Positions 47,201 through 62,300 of a DNA stretch of 64,000 nucleotides are shown one piece after another. Source of the stretch: Tigriopus japonicus (Eukaryota; Arthropoda; Copepoda; Harpacticoida; Harpacticidae); contig JAAGOF010000046.1 in the NCBI GenBank assembly GCA_010645155.1, positions 1,127,282 through 1,191,281 of the forward strand, in the 5' to 3' direction. Numbering within the stretch: position 1 is the first letter of the stretch; every line of letters begins with the position of its first letter. Below the pieces are notes generated by a model that saw only the letters and a list, made by a program, of their open reading frames with translations, searched no databases and was not told the origin of the DNA. Position numbers and translations under genes: made by a program.

Positions 47201-50196
47201 CGTAAAGTGAATCCCGTCCAACCATGCATGGTTAAGTTAGTTGAAACTGTACGAACGTCTTCATTCATTGGGATTGAACTTGGCCAAGTCAAAGCTGGCA
47301 CTTAAGAGAGGTGGATTCATTAAGGCGTTCGTCCACTTTGCAATTTCGAATGGGCCCACTGAAGATTCAATTCAAAGAATCAATGACAACTGAATGGTTA
47401 GGGGAAGTAAGTCGGGGAAAAGTAAAGGAGGGGGGCCTTCAATTTAATGGTTCATCTAGTTTTCTCACAATAAATGACGGCTGATTACGTCCATTATGTG
47501 GATATATCCCAAGTAACGTTTCTCGGGAATCAATGGGCCGGCCAATTCCAGCTTTCACTACTTGATTGGTTTCGACATGGGGAAGAGTTGTCCTTGAAGG
47601 GCTGATTGTACTTTTACGGACAAACATGGTACAAATAGGAGTACAAGTGAATTTAACCAAATTGTAATTAGACCCAGCCCAAGGATGTCCTTGGTCCAAG
47701 AACCGAGATGTTTAAGTCGTTTTAAACAATCCGATGATAATGACTAGAGAAATCAATCAAGTGGACAGAAGGGATTGGTTAAATGTAATAAAATGTGGTT
47801 TAATCGTGCACTAAGTACAAATCAAAGCGTGAAATGTTATATTTGGACACCGGATGTTGAGGCTTTCCAAATTGTGAAAAATGCTCGGTTAGCCTCAATC
47901 GTACTTCGAGATTTATCTGAAGGATTCAGCTAGAAATGTTGCCAATTATTTTTCATTGAGAGTTAGTGTGAGTCAGTCATTTCAAACCAGGATCTCCTGT
48001 TTAAATGACCCTCGAACAATTGTGATTCATTGCACTGACCGAAAGCCATTACATTAGTCATCTAGATTTGTTCGGCAGTTTCCAAATGGAACGACCGAAG
48101 GCGGATTTCCCAGGAGGATTTATCATGGAGATGAATTACGAATGCATATGCAACCACGAAGTGGCTTCCAAGTTTTGGAAAACTTCTACATTTTTTTCTA
48201 ATTTCTGGGGAACTTTTTTCACCGTTAGAAGAAAAGGCTACTTGTCACAACCAAGTGAAGAATTCGAGGACACCTATTGAACCAAGTACCTTTTTGGCCT
48301 CAAAGAGCGAACCCATTCCAATATTGTCTTTTATAGAAAAAGTATTTCATTGGTAATGGGTATGATGCTCATGATGGAAAATTTGCAAATCCTGACACGA
48401 TTGTTGGCCAAAGGGTTATTTAGATTTTTCTAAAAACTGTTTTGTTTAATATTGCATTGAAATTCATTGAAACAAAAACACAAAGTTCGTACTTTACATA
48501 AGATAAAAGCGTTAGCCCCATAACATTTCCAATAAGTGATAAACCTGCCATTTGGTAAAATTTATGGCCTGAAAATGAAGCAAACAAGACTCATGTTTAA
48601 TTTATCCTTTTCGATAATTTCCTTTCAAGGAAAGGAAAAATTCCTTTCCTTGTCTTGAAGCAAAGAAGGAAAGTGTCCTCTTGATAAATCAAGAACGTCA
48701 ATAAAATTTCTTGTATTTGTATAAAGTTCCACGATTTATTGGCAAGGTATGACATTGATTTGACCATGACAATCAAAAGAAACTGGAGGCTCTCTGACTT
48801 CTACCAAAAATGGCAACAAAAAAACCATCATTTAACCAAGGCGAGCAAAAAGAAATGTTGCACCAAACAAACCTTGAATTTAAAGAACTTATCGTTAGAT
48901 TAATCGTGATATTCATGCAACTCAATGAAATTGCACATACTCTTTTTGATAAAAGTTCGAACAATCATTAGTTGTAATTTCGTTGCAATTGCCCTAATGC
49001 ATTTTTCCTTTTTAACAAACATTTCGTTAGACTTTTTGAGGCCTTTTCCAAATCCTCTTCAGGAAAACCTGTTAAAAATGGAGAAAAAAATCCGCAATGC
49101 ACATATGAACAATAAGGCTCCTCTGATCTCGAATTTAAAAGGTAAATAAGGTACTTATTGATGTACTTTGGAGAAGCCCGAGAATCTGACAGACATGCTC
49201 CTGGATCCCTCGTCACCCTGTTCTTGGTTGGACATTGCTCGTTGACGAACATTGAGAGCCAAACAGCCGCGCTTCAATCCCAAACATTGAGAAGTATCCA
49301 AGCAAGAAGGGAGGGGGAATTCATCCGCGGCGAGAAGTCGCAAAAATTTCCCTTTCTATCACTGACAACACCGAAGGGGAGCTCTTCTATCCTGGAGGAG
49401 TTTGGCGAAGAAGAGATGGTGAACGAGGAGAAGTGGTAGGTATAGAGGTAGGAGAGGGTTCGAAGAAGAGGCCGGATGAATCACCTGGCATTGAATGGTG
49501 GTGGTGCTGCTGTCAGGGTTTCGTGCAGCCACTTGAACTTGGTAGCGGGAAAATCGGATATTTTTTGGTCTGGTTGCCCTGTTTGTGAGTGGATGACCAT
49601 CATCATCATCATGCACTGGATTGCATGCCGGCTTTGGAGTGAGGGAGGGAGTGAGCGGACAAATTTGAAGGTGCACATGTGCTCGAGCTTTCATGGATGG
49701 AGTCGACGGAGCACGACAAGCTGAAACGCGGTTCAAATCTCCATTGGTTTGCCTTCATAGAAAGGAAACTCGAGTCTTTTGAAGTGTTAGTTTGGCTTTA
49801 GGAGCTACCTAGGGTGAAAGCCAAATGAAGAGTGATCTTGAGATCTGTATCCACTTGAGAGTTAGTCCTACTTGCATTTGCTGAACATGACGTGATTCTC
49901 TAGGAAGAAACAGGCTGAAGAAGTGACTATTTGAGCGACCAACCAGTACTATTGTTTTTTTTTCAGGAGTAAAGCATTCAAATCTTCAAGTGCCCATGGT
50001 GGTAAATATGTATCAGGAACTGGGGTCATCATCCCAAAATGGATAAAAATTGATGTTAAACATAGGTGAACTTTGGACGGCTAAACTATCTAACCTCAAC
50101 CAAAGGTTGTCAAAAGTGCCTGCCGTTCATCTTGCTCATCCTTCTGTGATCTCAACAAAGTCTTTTCTTGGAAGACTTTCCCTGAATTTCTTCAGC
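38236..50196. other. 12 kb intergenic (or 5' intronic) DNA, no gene recognised
   Basis: Open frames here are short and lack recognisable domains. Microsatellites occur (CT run near 47137-47154, CAT run near 49596-49610). A pyrimidine-rich acceptor-like site ending near 49965 could define a 5' UTR exon of the mucin gene downstream; it is unproven. Confidence 0.4.
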
Positions 50197-53100
50197 ATGT
50201 GCCACACAATCCTCCAACAGTTCCTCAACCGGAGGCCTTACCTAAGGTCCTCAACATCCAGACTTCTAATAGTGATTCTCATGCTCTCTCTGCCATCAAT
50301 ATCATCGAGCTTGAGGATAGCAAAGATGGACAAAAGACAGTTTCCTGATCCCAACCCATTTGAAGATGCCATCAATGAGTCAAATCTCACAACCATTACT
50401 CCAGATGAAATGTCGCCCACAATCAGTGATGATGCTATTGATGCTCTGATGCAGGCATTGGAAAACGCAGCCCAAGGGATTGAAGATGCGCAAGTGTTTT
50501 CAGATGATGCTTTCACCACCCCGACTCCATCAGAGGAAACCACAACGGAGCCATTCTTGATACCCATTGATGGAGATTTCTTGGACCCAACTGAAACGAC
50601 CATATCTCCAGATTATGTTGTCCAAGCAGAAGATTATGAAGGGGATGAATTTCCTACTTCATTATCCGATAGGATTATTGATACAAAGGAATACAATATG
50701 ACATCCTACCGAACCGGATTGGACACAAAAATAGTTTTCTATCTGACTGCTGGTGGAGCCACTTTACTCGATTGCTCGGTGTACGTTAAAGATACAGACT
50801 TGTTTTCATATGCCAATGGAACAGTTTTGGAAGTGAAATATCTGCCAGCAATCTATTTGGTGGACGGTCGTGAAGATTGTGGGTCTTTACTTGAAGAGAG
50901 AGGCACCACCATCTTTGTGAGGTTTATTGGAGCAATTCAAAAGTCAGGAAATGCAACAGTGGATATTAGTGACACTCTTAATTTCTCTGAACTTGACGGA
51001 AGATGTGTTGTGATCATGTTACTTGAAGTCAGTACTACTTCAGATGGAGCAACTCAAACAAGACCTGTCGACACCACCATGAGTAATCAAACTCCAATGG
51101 AAATCCCAGGAGGGATTGATCCTCAAAATCCACTTCCTGATCTTCCCAACACTGATGGAGATTCCTTAGAAACTGAGACAAGTCAAAGTGATGGGAACGA
51201 AATGCAAAACGTCAACAATCAAGATCCTGATGATGCAATAGGTGATAATTTACCAGATTTGGATCTCGAGGATCCCCTTGACGGCTTCAAACCTGATTTG
51301 CCTTTGGAAATGCTCGAAAATAACAACAATCAAGATGAGAGTTCAAATTCGCCCACTGACATGGATCATGAAAATATTGAAAGTAATTTTGATGCAGACA
51401 ATGGAAATGCAGAAGAAAATAACCAAGGTACAAATCCGAACCCAGACGAGCATCCCTCAACAGACGATAACCTGCTTGGAAGCAATGACAACTTGGACAA
51501 CAACCAAAATATGGAAGGACCAAACAGTCAACCGGGAAATACCGGTGGGGGTTCAGATATGTCTGAAAACAACAATGGTGGCACCTTTGTCGATGGTCAA
51601 GAAATGGTTGAAAATGAAAATAGCAATGGAATGAACATTACTCCTGGAACACCCAATGATAATGGCAACCAAGAAATGAACGAAAGCAATGGTAACCAAG
51701 ACATGTTTGGGGACAATAGTGACCAAGAAATGTTTGGCGACAATGGCAACCAAGACATGATTGGCGACACTGGCAACCAAAATGGCAACCAAGACATGTT
51801 TGGCGACAATGGCAACCAAAATGGCAACCAAGATATGCTTGGGGACAATGGCAACCAAGATATGCTTGGGGACAATGACAACCAAGATATGCTTGGGGAC
51901 AATGGCAACCAAGATATGCTTGGGGTCAATGGCAACCAAGATATGCTTGGGGACAATGGCAACCAAAATGGCAACCAAGACATGTTTGGCGACAATGGCA
52001 ACCAAAATGGCAACCAAGACATGTTTGGCGACAACGACAGCCAAGATATGTTCGGGGACAATGACAACCAAGAGATGTTGGATGATATTAATTCCCAAGG
52101 CATGACTGAAAATAACAATCAGGAAGGCAGTCCTGACCATAGTCAAGGCACGCTTCCAGACAATGATGTTGAAGATAGTAACTCTAATAACCAAGGTATG
52201 TTTGGTAATAATGAAAACCAAGATATGTTCGGAAACAACAACAATGAGGGAGAAAGCCCTGATGATAATGCAGAGATGTTGGGAGACAATGACAACATGG
52301 ATGACTCAAACAATCAAGGTATGGTTGGCAACAATGGCAACCAAGATATGTTTGGAAACAACAATCAAGGTGGTAATCAAGACAACAACGAGGGAATGTT
52401 TGGGGACAATAATAACCAAGAAAGCATTAACAACCAAGATGCCAATACAGAAAACTCTGACCAAAATCAAGAATCAATGAATGGTTCAATAGCTACTGGT
52501 GGAACTGAATTAGATGAAGAGGATTTTGTCGAAACAACAACACTTGGGATTTCTCCAGAAGCAGGAGAATTGCCTGAAGAACTTGCGACTTCATCTCCTA
52601 TATTTGGATTTGGGGACCTTCCCGTTTATGATTCTGATGAAGATGTTTTTGATGTCTTCACAACATCCACTTCCTCCACAACAGACTCAACCACCTCGTT
52701 CACCGTTATCGAAACAGCTACTACTCCCACAACAACAAGTACCCCTACCACAACAACTACCACTACCACAACAACTACCACTACCACAACAACTACCACT
52801 ACCACTACCACTACCACAACAACTACCACTCCCACAACCACAACAACCTCCACTACCACAACAACTACCACTACCACAACAACTACCACTACCACAACAA
52901 CTACCACTACTACAACAACTACCACTACTACAACAACTACCACTACTACAACAACTACCACTCCCACTACCACAACAACTACCACTACCACAACAACTAC
53001 CACTACTACAACAACTACCACTACTACAACAACTACCACTACTACAACAACTACCACTACCACTACCACTACTACAACTACCACTACCACTACTACAACT

Positions 53101-53271
53101 ACCACTACCACTACTACAACTACCACTACAACAACAACTAGTACCACTACAACAACAACAACTACCACTACTACAACCACAACCACCACCACGACAACAA
53201 CTACCACCACCACCACAACAACAACAACAACAACAACTACCACAACAACTACCACCACCACCACCACCACC

Positions 53272-53313
<42 letters not shown>

Positions 53314-56300
53314 GCAACAACAAAAACAACAACAACCACTACAACGACTACCACTACAAGAACTACCACTACAAGAACTACCACTACAAGAACTACCACT
53401 ACAACAACAACTACAACCACCTCAAAAACTACCACCAGCACAACAAGAAAACCAACAACAACAACTACTCCTATTAGTACTACTACTACTACTATCACAA
53501 CGTCATTTACCACTACTACAGCTACAACAACAACAACAACAACAACAGAAGGGTTTGATGCCGCTGACTATTATTACCAGTATTATGATATGTATTTTGA
53601 CGAAGCAAATGTACCCCCAATGGCAGCCAACAGCACAGACGAATATGAGTTCTATACGGATGTTTTCTACACGGATCAGAAGAATTTTGGTTTAAAAGTG
53701 TTTAAGAACGCCCATAGCAACACCTTTAATGATTCATTTGATTTAGATGCTGTGAAAAGCAAGTACCTTAATCCAGATGGATCAGTGAAAAGCAGAGTGA
53801 AAAGGCAAGCCCTCAATCCCTCGTATAAAGGGAGGCCCTTGCCAAAAGTGGTGGGCATTCTTGATCGAAGAGCCCCAGTGTCGTTCCGTCGGGGTGGATT
53901 TGTGCCAATCAATTTGGGAGCATTCACAATCATTTCCACTGGATCTCTAGGTAAGACATTGACAAACATACTATAATGAAGATCTTGCAATGTAACGTCA
54001 CACTTTTTTACAAGTTTTGGAACATATGCCGAAAATAGTTCTAGTTCATCAAAAATATTTCTTTTGTGTTTAAAGTAGTAGTAGAGAAGCTTGATAACTG
54101 GAAACAACGCCTGTTTTTTTTCGAAGATATATAACAATCGCATAACATTATCAAAAATGAACAATCATAGACTGAAAGTTTCATTCATTCGTTTTCGGGG
54201 ACGTCAGATGAAACAATCCAACCAGAATTTTTTTTTTTTTTGAGAGCAATTTAGATGTTCTTTGTCACTATTGAAGAGCAAAAAAACACAACTTCTTCAA
54301 CCCAAGGGCGAAATAATTGACTCACTATTTCAACACAAAAAAAGTTTTTGAGCAAATAAGAATATTCATTTTCCACTGTATGTGTGGAATTTTTAATGTT
54401 TATATTGATGAGTAATAAATAAATTTAAGTGATGAATATATTTTTGATGTATATATCACTACTACTAGAACAACAAATACGGTCTGATCAGAAACCCAGG
54501 TAGACTGACTAAATTTTTAGAAATTGCCGTTTCCGGTCTAAAGAGATCAGTTTGTGCCTTCATATGTTTTGTTGCATTTTATTATCGAAATCCGTCTTCG
54601 TAAATATCTCAAATATCCAGATTAAAATAAAATAACCAAAGTAAAGTAGAAATATAAGAAATCAACATAAAGCAAGAGCAATAAAGACTGTCTTGAAACT
54701 GATTATCCAAAAAGGTATTCTAAATCACGCTAAAATGCAAAAAAATGGATACCTAGTGTTCAGTAACATACCAATCTATTTGGCAGTCAATGACGCCTTG
54801 ATTTCTTAAGAAATGAGCCCAAAAATGCGACCAAGCACAAGATCTGTTTGAAAAGGATATTCTTTCCAATTCTTAACACATGGCATACGTTACATACACT
54901 TCCAACACCGTTCGTAAATACACTCAAAGCCGACAATGATTTTAAACACTCTCAATGTAGGAATATTTTGTTGCTGAAAGAAATACACATTCAGCAAATG
55001 ACTTCCCTTGATTTAGGAATAAGTCTCGAGAAGAGAATGAGGTTGTTTCTACTAAACAATATGTTGATATCAAGCTTTGATTGTTCCTGGCATTTGGTCT
55101 GTGGAGCTTTTGACGCTTACTCAACATTTGAGTCCTGTGACCTGCAGATTGAAAGTGGTGAAACAGTGAGTTGTAGCGAGGACTAGAAGAAATTTTAGGT
55201 TTGGAAGATAATCAAAAACCTATGCAGATCAGTTCATAAAAAAATGAAACATAGTTTCAAGTCTTTTTATAGTATGTATTTAATTCAACATTCATTTCTG
55301 GTACATCTTGAAGAATTTCTTTGCGCAAAACAAATCTCTAGAGCCACAAAGAACGTGATTAGGTTCCAGCTATGAATGAAAAAATCCGGCGAGTTATTTC
55401 GTTGACGGCAATTGTCCCTCATATAATTTGTCTTTAAAGTAAGTTTTCATTTGCCCAGTATCCGTACGTATTGGAAAAATACATATTAGAGAAAAGAGAC
55501 GTGGTTTCCAGTTGTACGCGTATTTCGTTAGAAAGGTTTTAGATTCAATTCTCCTCCTCGATCTTTCTAAAGGACTTTTTGACGCTAAATACAGTAAATC
55601 GTTGTATTTACGACCAAATTTCGTTCAAATATTGAATGTTTAAATTATTTTATTTATGATTCATTTTTACACGGAAACACATTCCTTGTTGGGGTAGTAA
55701 ACAGCCCCCTGCCTTAAAAAACAACACCAAGAGACGCAGAAACATTTAGATGCCGGACATGAAAAGGGTTTTCAGAAAAATGGATCTCCTTCTACGTTGC
55801 CCGGTTTTAAACCTCCAAACCCTGTCACGTTTCAATCCAAAAAATATTGACAAACTGCACATAAAATTCAAGCATTATTTATGGAACAATACCATGTATT
55901 TATCCGTTTTCTAAATTGAGGAACGATTTTTTTTCTCCAAAAAATATTTTGACCTGCGCCTCTGTAGTAATAGACCAAAAGAGCTTTACGCCGAAATTAC
56001 GGCCGAGATGTCGATTCCTGTTATGCCTACCGGAAACGAAAGCATACATGCATTGTAAAGAATAGAATTTGACAATAAATTCGAATATTTTTTTTTACAA
56101 TTTTTCAAAATTTGGAGCTATCCAAAGGCGTACACATTTAAATTTTAATAAGAGTTTTTTATTGTGAGTTGCTTTCAATTTCGGTTAAGCCGTTTTTCAA
56201 CCGAAACTTTCGGTTTTGGTTAAGCCCTCTTTCGGCCGAAATTTTTATTTGATTGTGGAAAAAGGTCACAAAAAAACGGTCACAAGTAAATTGGTCACGA

Positions 56301-59300
56301 GGAAAAAAAGTCACATGGTAAAACAGTCATGGTAAAAGGTCACAGGGTAAAACGGTCACGGTAAAAAGGTCACAGGGTAAAACGGTCACGGTAAACAGGT
56401 CACAGGGTGAAATGGTCATGATAAAAAAAGGTCACAGGGTAAAACGGTCACGGTAAAAAGGTCACAAGGTAAAACAGTCACGGTAAAAAGGTCGCAGGGT
56501 AAAACGGCCACGGTTAAAAGGTCACGGAAAATAGATACCTTTTCCCTGAGTATTATTATGTTGCACTCAGAATATCTTAAAAGCCCATTGGCATATCAAC
56601 ACAAAAGGGTGTAATTTTGACTCTAGAGGGGAAAGGGCACCCTCTTTGGTCCAATGGATCCAAGGTGGGTTTGGACCATTGTTCTAAAATCTGTTAGGAT
56701 TTACATCGTGTTGACTATGCCTATGAGACCTTTTGAGGATTGGGACAATCGTGTTCCACTCAGTTAATATTGGGTCCCATGGGACAATATTCAACCATGG
56801 AACATACAAGACCCCTTGGGGTCACCCCCTTGGCTACATTTGGAGCTACCCGGGTCTGTGACCTCTTTACAGTGACATCTTTGCCGTGACCATTTTACCT
56901 CGTGCCTTTTTTAACATGACTGTTTTACCTTGCGACCGTTTTACGGAGACCTTTTTACGGAGACCTTTCTACTGTGACTTATTTATCGTGACCTTTTACC
57001 GTGTGACCTATTTACCGTGCTCCGAAACTTTTGGTTTTGGTTAAAGGCCCTTTCGGTCCGTCACTATTCCTGTTGTTATGCACAGGTCAAAAAAACCAGT
57101 ACCCTGCTTTGAAGTCTTTGTACCAAGATCTCATGAAATGCGGGCAGATGATGCCCATTCATATTTATTTCTTCATTGATTTGTTGCGAACACTTCCTTT
57201 TTTGAGATTCCAAGTTAAAATGTTGCAAATAGTTTCCACGTGTATGCTATTGGTGTGGTCAAACATACCTTATGTAGGCGTTTTTGTGCAGATTGATTTT
57301 GGTAACATCTGAGAGTAGTTCAAGTTAATGGATCAGTTGGCTTTTGTTCCAGTTTGATCGATGGGTATATTATACTTCAATTGATATTTGTCATCAGTTG
57401 CATAAGTCTTGAGTTTCTACTTTGGAAATCTTACAGATGGATGTTGAAAAGGGATGCAGATAATATATTCGTTTTGAGTTACAATTACAGGGTTGTCACT
57501 AATTAGAGTTCGTACCAAATCAAAAATAATTCATCACACTTTAAGGTTGTGGCTAAGTTGGACTAATGCCAATTGAAGAAAACAGTTTTAGGTATACATG
57601 GTATGACTTCAAAATGCGAAAAATCATTACCGGTATACAAAAATTCAAATTTTCATACGAATGATAAAGATTTTCAATCTCGTAAAATAAATCAATAAAT
57701 TCTTCATTCATGGAAGTTTTGTCGCACCAGTTCAAAGTAATATATAATGTTACCTAACAAAACTTTTAAGATACACTTTCTTCAGTAAGGACTTTTGAAA
57801 CATAAAAAGGACTTGTTGGTATGTTGTCAATGCAAATTCGTTGAAATTCTGTAGGATTTTAAAAAATTGCTTTTGGTCCAATTTTTGCGTTGTCCTCCGA
57901 GAAATATCAATTTTTCACTAAATCTAAAGGTACATCTGTTCATTTGTTCCGTAGACTTCCAAAAATTTTCAAATGAAGGGCTAACTTAGTGAAGTCAAGA
58001 TAGTTAGAAAATGTGCATCTTAAATATGGTTTAAGAAATATAACTTGTGATTTTGACCTGTTATGTCAAAACAAACTGAAATGGAAAATTTCTAGTTGTT
58101 AAATGAGATCGAGAATAAATACAGGGTGTCCAAGAATTGATGGTGCATCGGAAAAAGTAGATTTTCAATGGCTTAAAGACTCGTTAGAGAAAAATATACT
58201 TTTGCACATGTGATTATAGTTCAGTTGCAAGTTTCTTGGACCCCTTTCTAAGACTTCATGTATCAAGCTATTCAATTTATTTGACTGGGCATGAGGGCAT
58301 GTGCTTTTTATTTTTTCTCGGCCTCACTTTGCGTTTTTGACATAAGTTGAAAATATGCTCATACTTCACATGTACCCTTCAAGTTTTTAACATATTTCAG
58401 ATCTAGGCTCTTCTATGATTGTTCCTCTTGCCTCCTGAACAATATTGAGTTGATATCAGAAGATTTAGATGTCCCTTAGATTGTATGATTATTGAAGTGT
58501 CCTTCCAAGACGAATTTTGAATACCTTTTTAACTTGCTTTGCCTGATACGGTCTGAACCATTCAAATATTGTGGCATGCATTTGAAACTATGGTTTCCAA
58601 TGGGATAAGCCTTTTTCAAAACACTTCCTTATAGGATATTTTTTTCAATTTTAAAGCATTTTTTGGTCTGAATTGCAAGGAAAATCACGATGCACCATCA
58701 ATTCCTGGACACCCTGTATATTATTTTCTGGGGAATTTGAGCTTTCATATAGCCGGAACGATTTTTCGCTTTTTGAAGTAAAAAATGGGCCACTTAAACT
58801 TGAATAACTCAGTAACTGATCACCGTATTTTCAATTAATTTCACTTCAATAATTATCTCAAGTAGCTCTAAAAATGTGTCGATTAGATTTTAAAAAAAGA
58901 GTCAATTTAATATGTTTTAGGCGAATGGCTTGTGATAATTACAATATAATAAAAAATAATAATAATTAGACCTGGTATTGAAAAACGGAGAAAATAAAAG
59001 TGGTTCCACTTGGTTTCCTGGGTCAGAATCATATTTCATAGTGTTTGAGATTTCTTGATATGATTTCTTCAGTGTGTATACTCAGGCAATTTATATTAGA
59101 AATTGATCGAATTGTTATAAAACTGATTTTTGTTTTCAAAAACGACACGCCCTTCCGAGTTATGCACGCTCAATTTTCAAAAAACATCCTTATTTTGAGC
59201 GCCCATTAGAAGGGCTTACCGTCGAATACAAATTTTAGGTCAACACCTGTACTTTGAAAAATATTTGGAAATCAAGTTAACTTTATCGACTCATTTTATC

Positions 59301-62300
59301 ACACTTTACCGTCAAATTTTTTGGGACTCTAATTTAAAACAACTCTGTGATGTTGAAAGGAGGTTAGATGCAAAGGAAAAAACCGACTGTCTATTTTCGC
59401 TTCATCGTTCTGGCAAATTAAAAAAATCTATGATGACATTGAAATCTTAGCAGACATTCATTACATTTTCAACGCTTTGCCGTAAAAGGTCGCAATGTAA
59501 AGATTGTAACAGACGATTTAAAAGAAACACCTGCCGTAACTGGAAGTTTTGTAATTTATGCTTGTCCAAGAAATTAAAACTATGTTCAAGATCAAGACAT
59601 TCATTGTAGTGCTTATTGATTAATCACTTTCGGAAACAAATTTCTCGTCCTTCTGAAGTGCAAAATGTCTTGAAATTTCTAAAAACCTGTTGCTTCAGAG
59701 CTCATCGTTGTTAAAGATGAAGAAGATCTTTTTCTCTCGTCAAAGTAAGGCGTCACATGGTCGTGTTGCATTTCCGTGTCGTCGTTTGAAAATGAAAACC
59801 ACGGCAGTTCGAGGGCTACAAACAATAATGATAATGGTGTAGTGGTAAACTCAAAACTAGCTGTAAATTACCTCCTTTTGACTTGAAGACATTTTTTTCT
59901 CTAATGGCATTGTTCAGTTCACTCTTCCTCAATTCAAGCTATTAAAGGAAAAGAGGGAACTTGGATAGTGAAGACAATACCAAATTTGAACCCTTTGTCA
60001 GTGGACTTCAGATGAAGATTCCAGCTCAACCATTGTTTGAGGTCTAAGAATTTACGAGTGAGTCACATTTATTCCTAATGACCCGAGAATGGATATTCCT
60101 TTGGACTTTTCCTTCTCCCGTTGTCAACAGATTCATTCATTTCTTTGTGACATGATTCAGCACAAAGGGGCCTTCACAAGAGCGAAAATGATGACCAACC
60201 TGGCTTTATTCTCCTGTAAAGAATACGTTACAATAACAATTAAGTCATTTGGATGAAACTACTGTCCATGGTTTAACGCAAGTCAGTCTCAAAGATTATG
60301 ATTGTTTGTGCGTGAGTGAGTGAGTGAGTGAGTGAGAAGTTAGCAAGGCAGCCATGACAGAATGTATTTTTTACCAGCCTCTTGTAATCAAAGGAGACGC
60401 TCCAAGCTTTTTGGTTGAGATGCTCTGATGGTGGTGGTGCTGACTTGTGACAAAAGAGATGCTGTTCAACTGCCACATTTAATGGTGGCCTCTCTCGCCT
60501 TCTGTACGTAGAGTGCGTATTGTGCTGTACATATGCTACACTACACTACACTATACTACTAGTAAGTGGATCCTCCGATCCTCGTTCCCTTTTCTCTCAT
60601 CTTCTACTTTACCAAACTTTCCTCTCGTCAAATGATTATCAGCCTGGGAAAAAGGGAAAGAAATACTCTAGACACTTTTTTCCCTGAATACCTCGACTCC
60701 CTTATGAACGAGTAATGATTGTCTAAAAAAGTACCTGCCTCCAAATGATGTGGGAGGCCTCTTTGGCCAAACTATGGACCAAACTATTAATTTGTCCGCT
60801 TCATCTTCTTTCGTTTTCTGGGGTTGGGTGGTTTTGATCCTGTGCATCTGATGATCTTTAGGATCACCGACAAGACAAGAGGACTGTCTCACAAAGTGGC
60901 TAATTGGTCGATTTTTATTGGACATTCCAGGCTGAAGGTAGTTTTTTTCCTCTTCTCGGAATAAGCTCACGCTCTAATGCTCTTCCTTCCAACTCTTTTT
61001 CTGAGGGTATTTGGTTTCATCTTGAGCGCTTGCTTGGTTCCTTGTCATCTCTTTAAAAATTTAACACCTTAAGAAGAGAAATGAACATTCAAAGTGACAA
61101 ACCCTTTCTCCCACCGGCCAGAAATAAGAGCTCAGATCATCTTGAGTGACGAGCCAATCTCTCTTTTTAGAGGCAGGAAATTTGATCCGAAAATGGAAGT
61201 CCAACTTGGTCTTGATGGCTGGCACTGCAATGTGTAATGCCTTTTTTCTATATTGCCCAAGCTCATTTCTCTGTCAGAACTAATGATGAGGATTTAACGA
61301 TCTTGAAAGACGCGAAAATATGAGGCTGAGGATGGGGAAACACTTTTCTCCGTTCAATTCCCCAATTAAACCGTTCCAAAGTGGAAAATGAAATGATAAA
61401 GTGGCATCGCTGAGAGTAAAGAGAAAAGATGATCCGGGAATTCCAATAATCAAGGGTTGAGTGCGATCACTGACGAACGTAAAAATGCAACTTGTCTTGA
61501 CCAAGTCACGTTTTTATTGGTTGATTGGTTGGTTTTACAATTTCATATCAAGAAAATCTGGGCCAGTGTGGTATCCAAGGAAAAAAGATGAAAGATTCCC
61601 ATTGCAAATCTACCTTGAAAACTAAACAAATGTCCGCAGAGGTATTATAGCAAAGGATACTTTAAGGATTGAAACGTTGGTCTAGTTAGCATCATTATCA
61701 TTACTTCCATCCATTATTAAGGTTATAGGGAGGGCTGGAGTAAACCAACCAAAAATCGTGTAGGTCGAGCGTGTAATTGAACGGCACAAATTTCACTCAT
61801 GAGAAGTCGGTCTTGCCAAAAGTAAAAAAAGAGGTCTCCAGCCAATCAAACCGAATGGATCGAACGAACTGTTTTCATTTAACCCTATCAAAACGTTCGG
61901 ACGTGATTCTCCCTCCAAGGCCAGTTTTTTTGCTCATTGGCTAATTCGCAAAAGATGCTGACAAAGGTTTTTCTTTTTGTAAAACTGAGTACCTTGGCAG
62001 AAAAAAGTGGTGGTATTGTGCTTTTTGGGAGCAGATATGGACGGTTCGAAGCAAGTATTTCATAACGTTCTTCATCCAGAGATTCCAACTTAGCTTCACA
62101 AAGACCTCTAGGCATTTGCAGTGTAATCTGTGATTGGCAAAATGATCCATTGCACTTAGTGTGAGACTTCTGCAAAAGACAGGGGAAAAAATATTTCCCA
62201 CAGACCCCGGTTGTCCTTGGTGACACAACAATCATTCTTGACCTGGGATGGCTATCTCACCTATTCTCTTTTTTTCATTCATTCATTCGCTCGAACATTC

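Larger units (their letters stand above)
50197..53950 (+). other. Mucin-like gene, large first coding exon
   Basis: The exon is open throughout. The donor CTCTAG|GTAAGA is at 53950/53951; reading through it would add only eight residues before a stop, so the spliced reading is preferred. Acidic, Thr-containing sequence with possible dibasic processing (MDKRQF) follows the signal peptide. Confidence 0.85.

Noticed and set aside
51553..52221. Minus-strand frames of 170-220 codons over the Asn/Gln repeats
   Set aside because: They are shadows: repeat units with lengths divisible by three leave several frames open.
52626..53513. Long antisense poly-Val frame and a Leu/Pro/Gln frame over the Thr tract
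   Set aside because: Both are automatic by-products of ACN codon runs and have no start, domain or splice support.
61888..62235. Two overlapping minus frames of about 100 codons in the mucin intron
   Set aside because: They overlap in different frames and neither shows a domain or paired splice sites.
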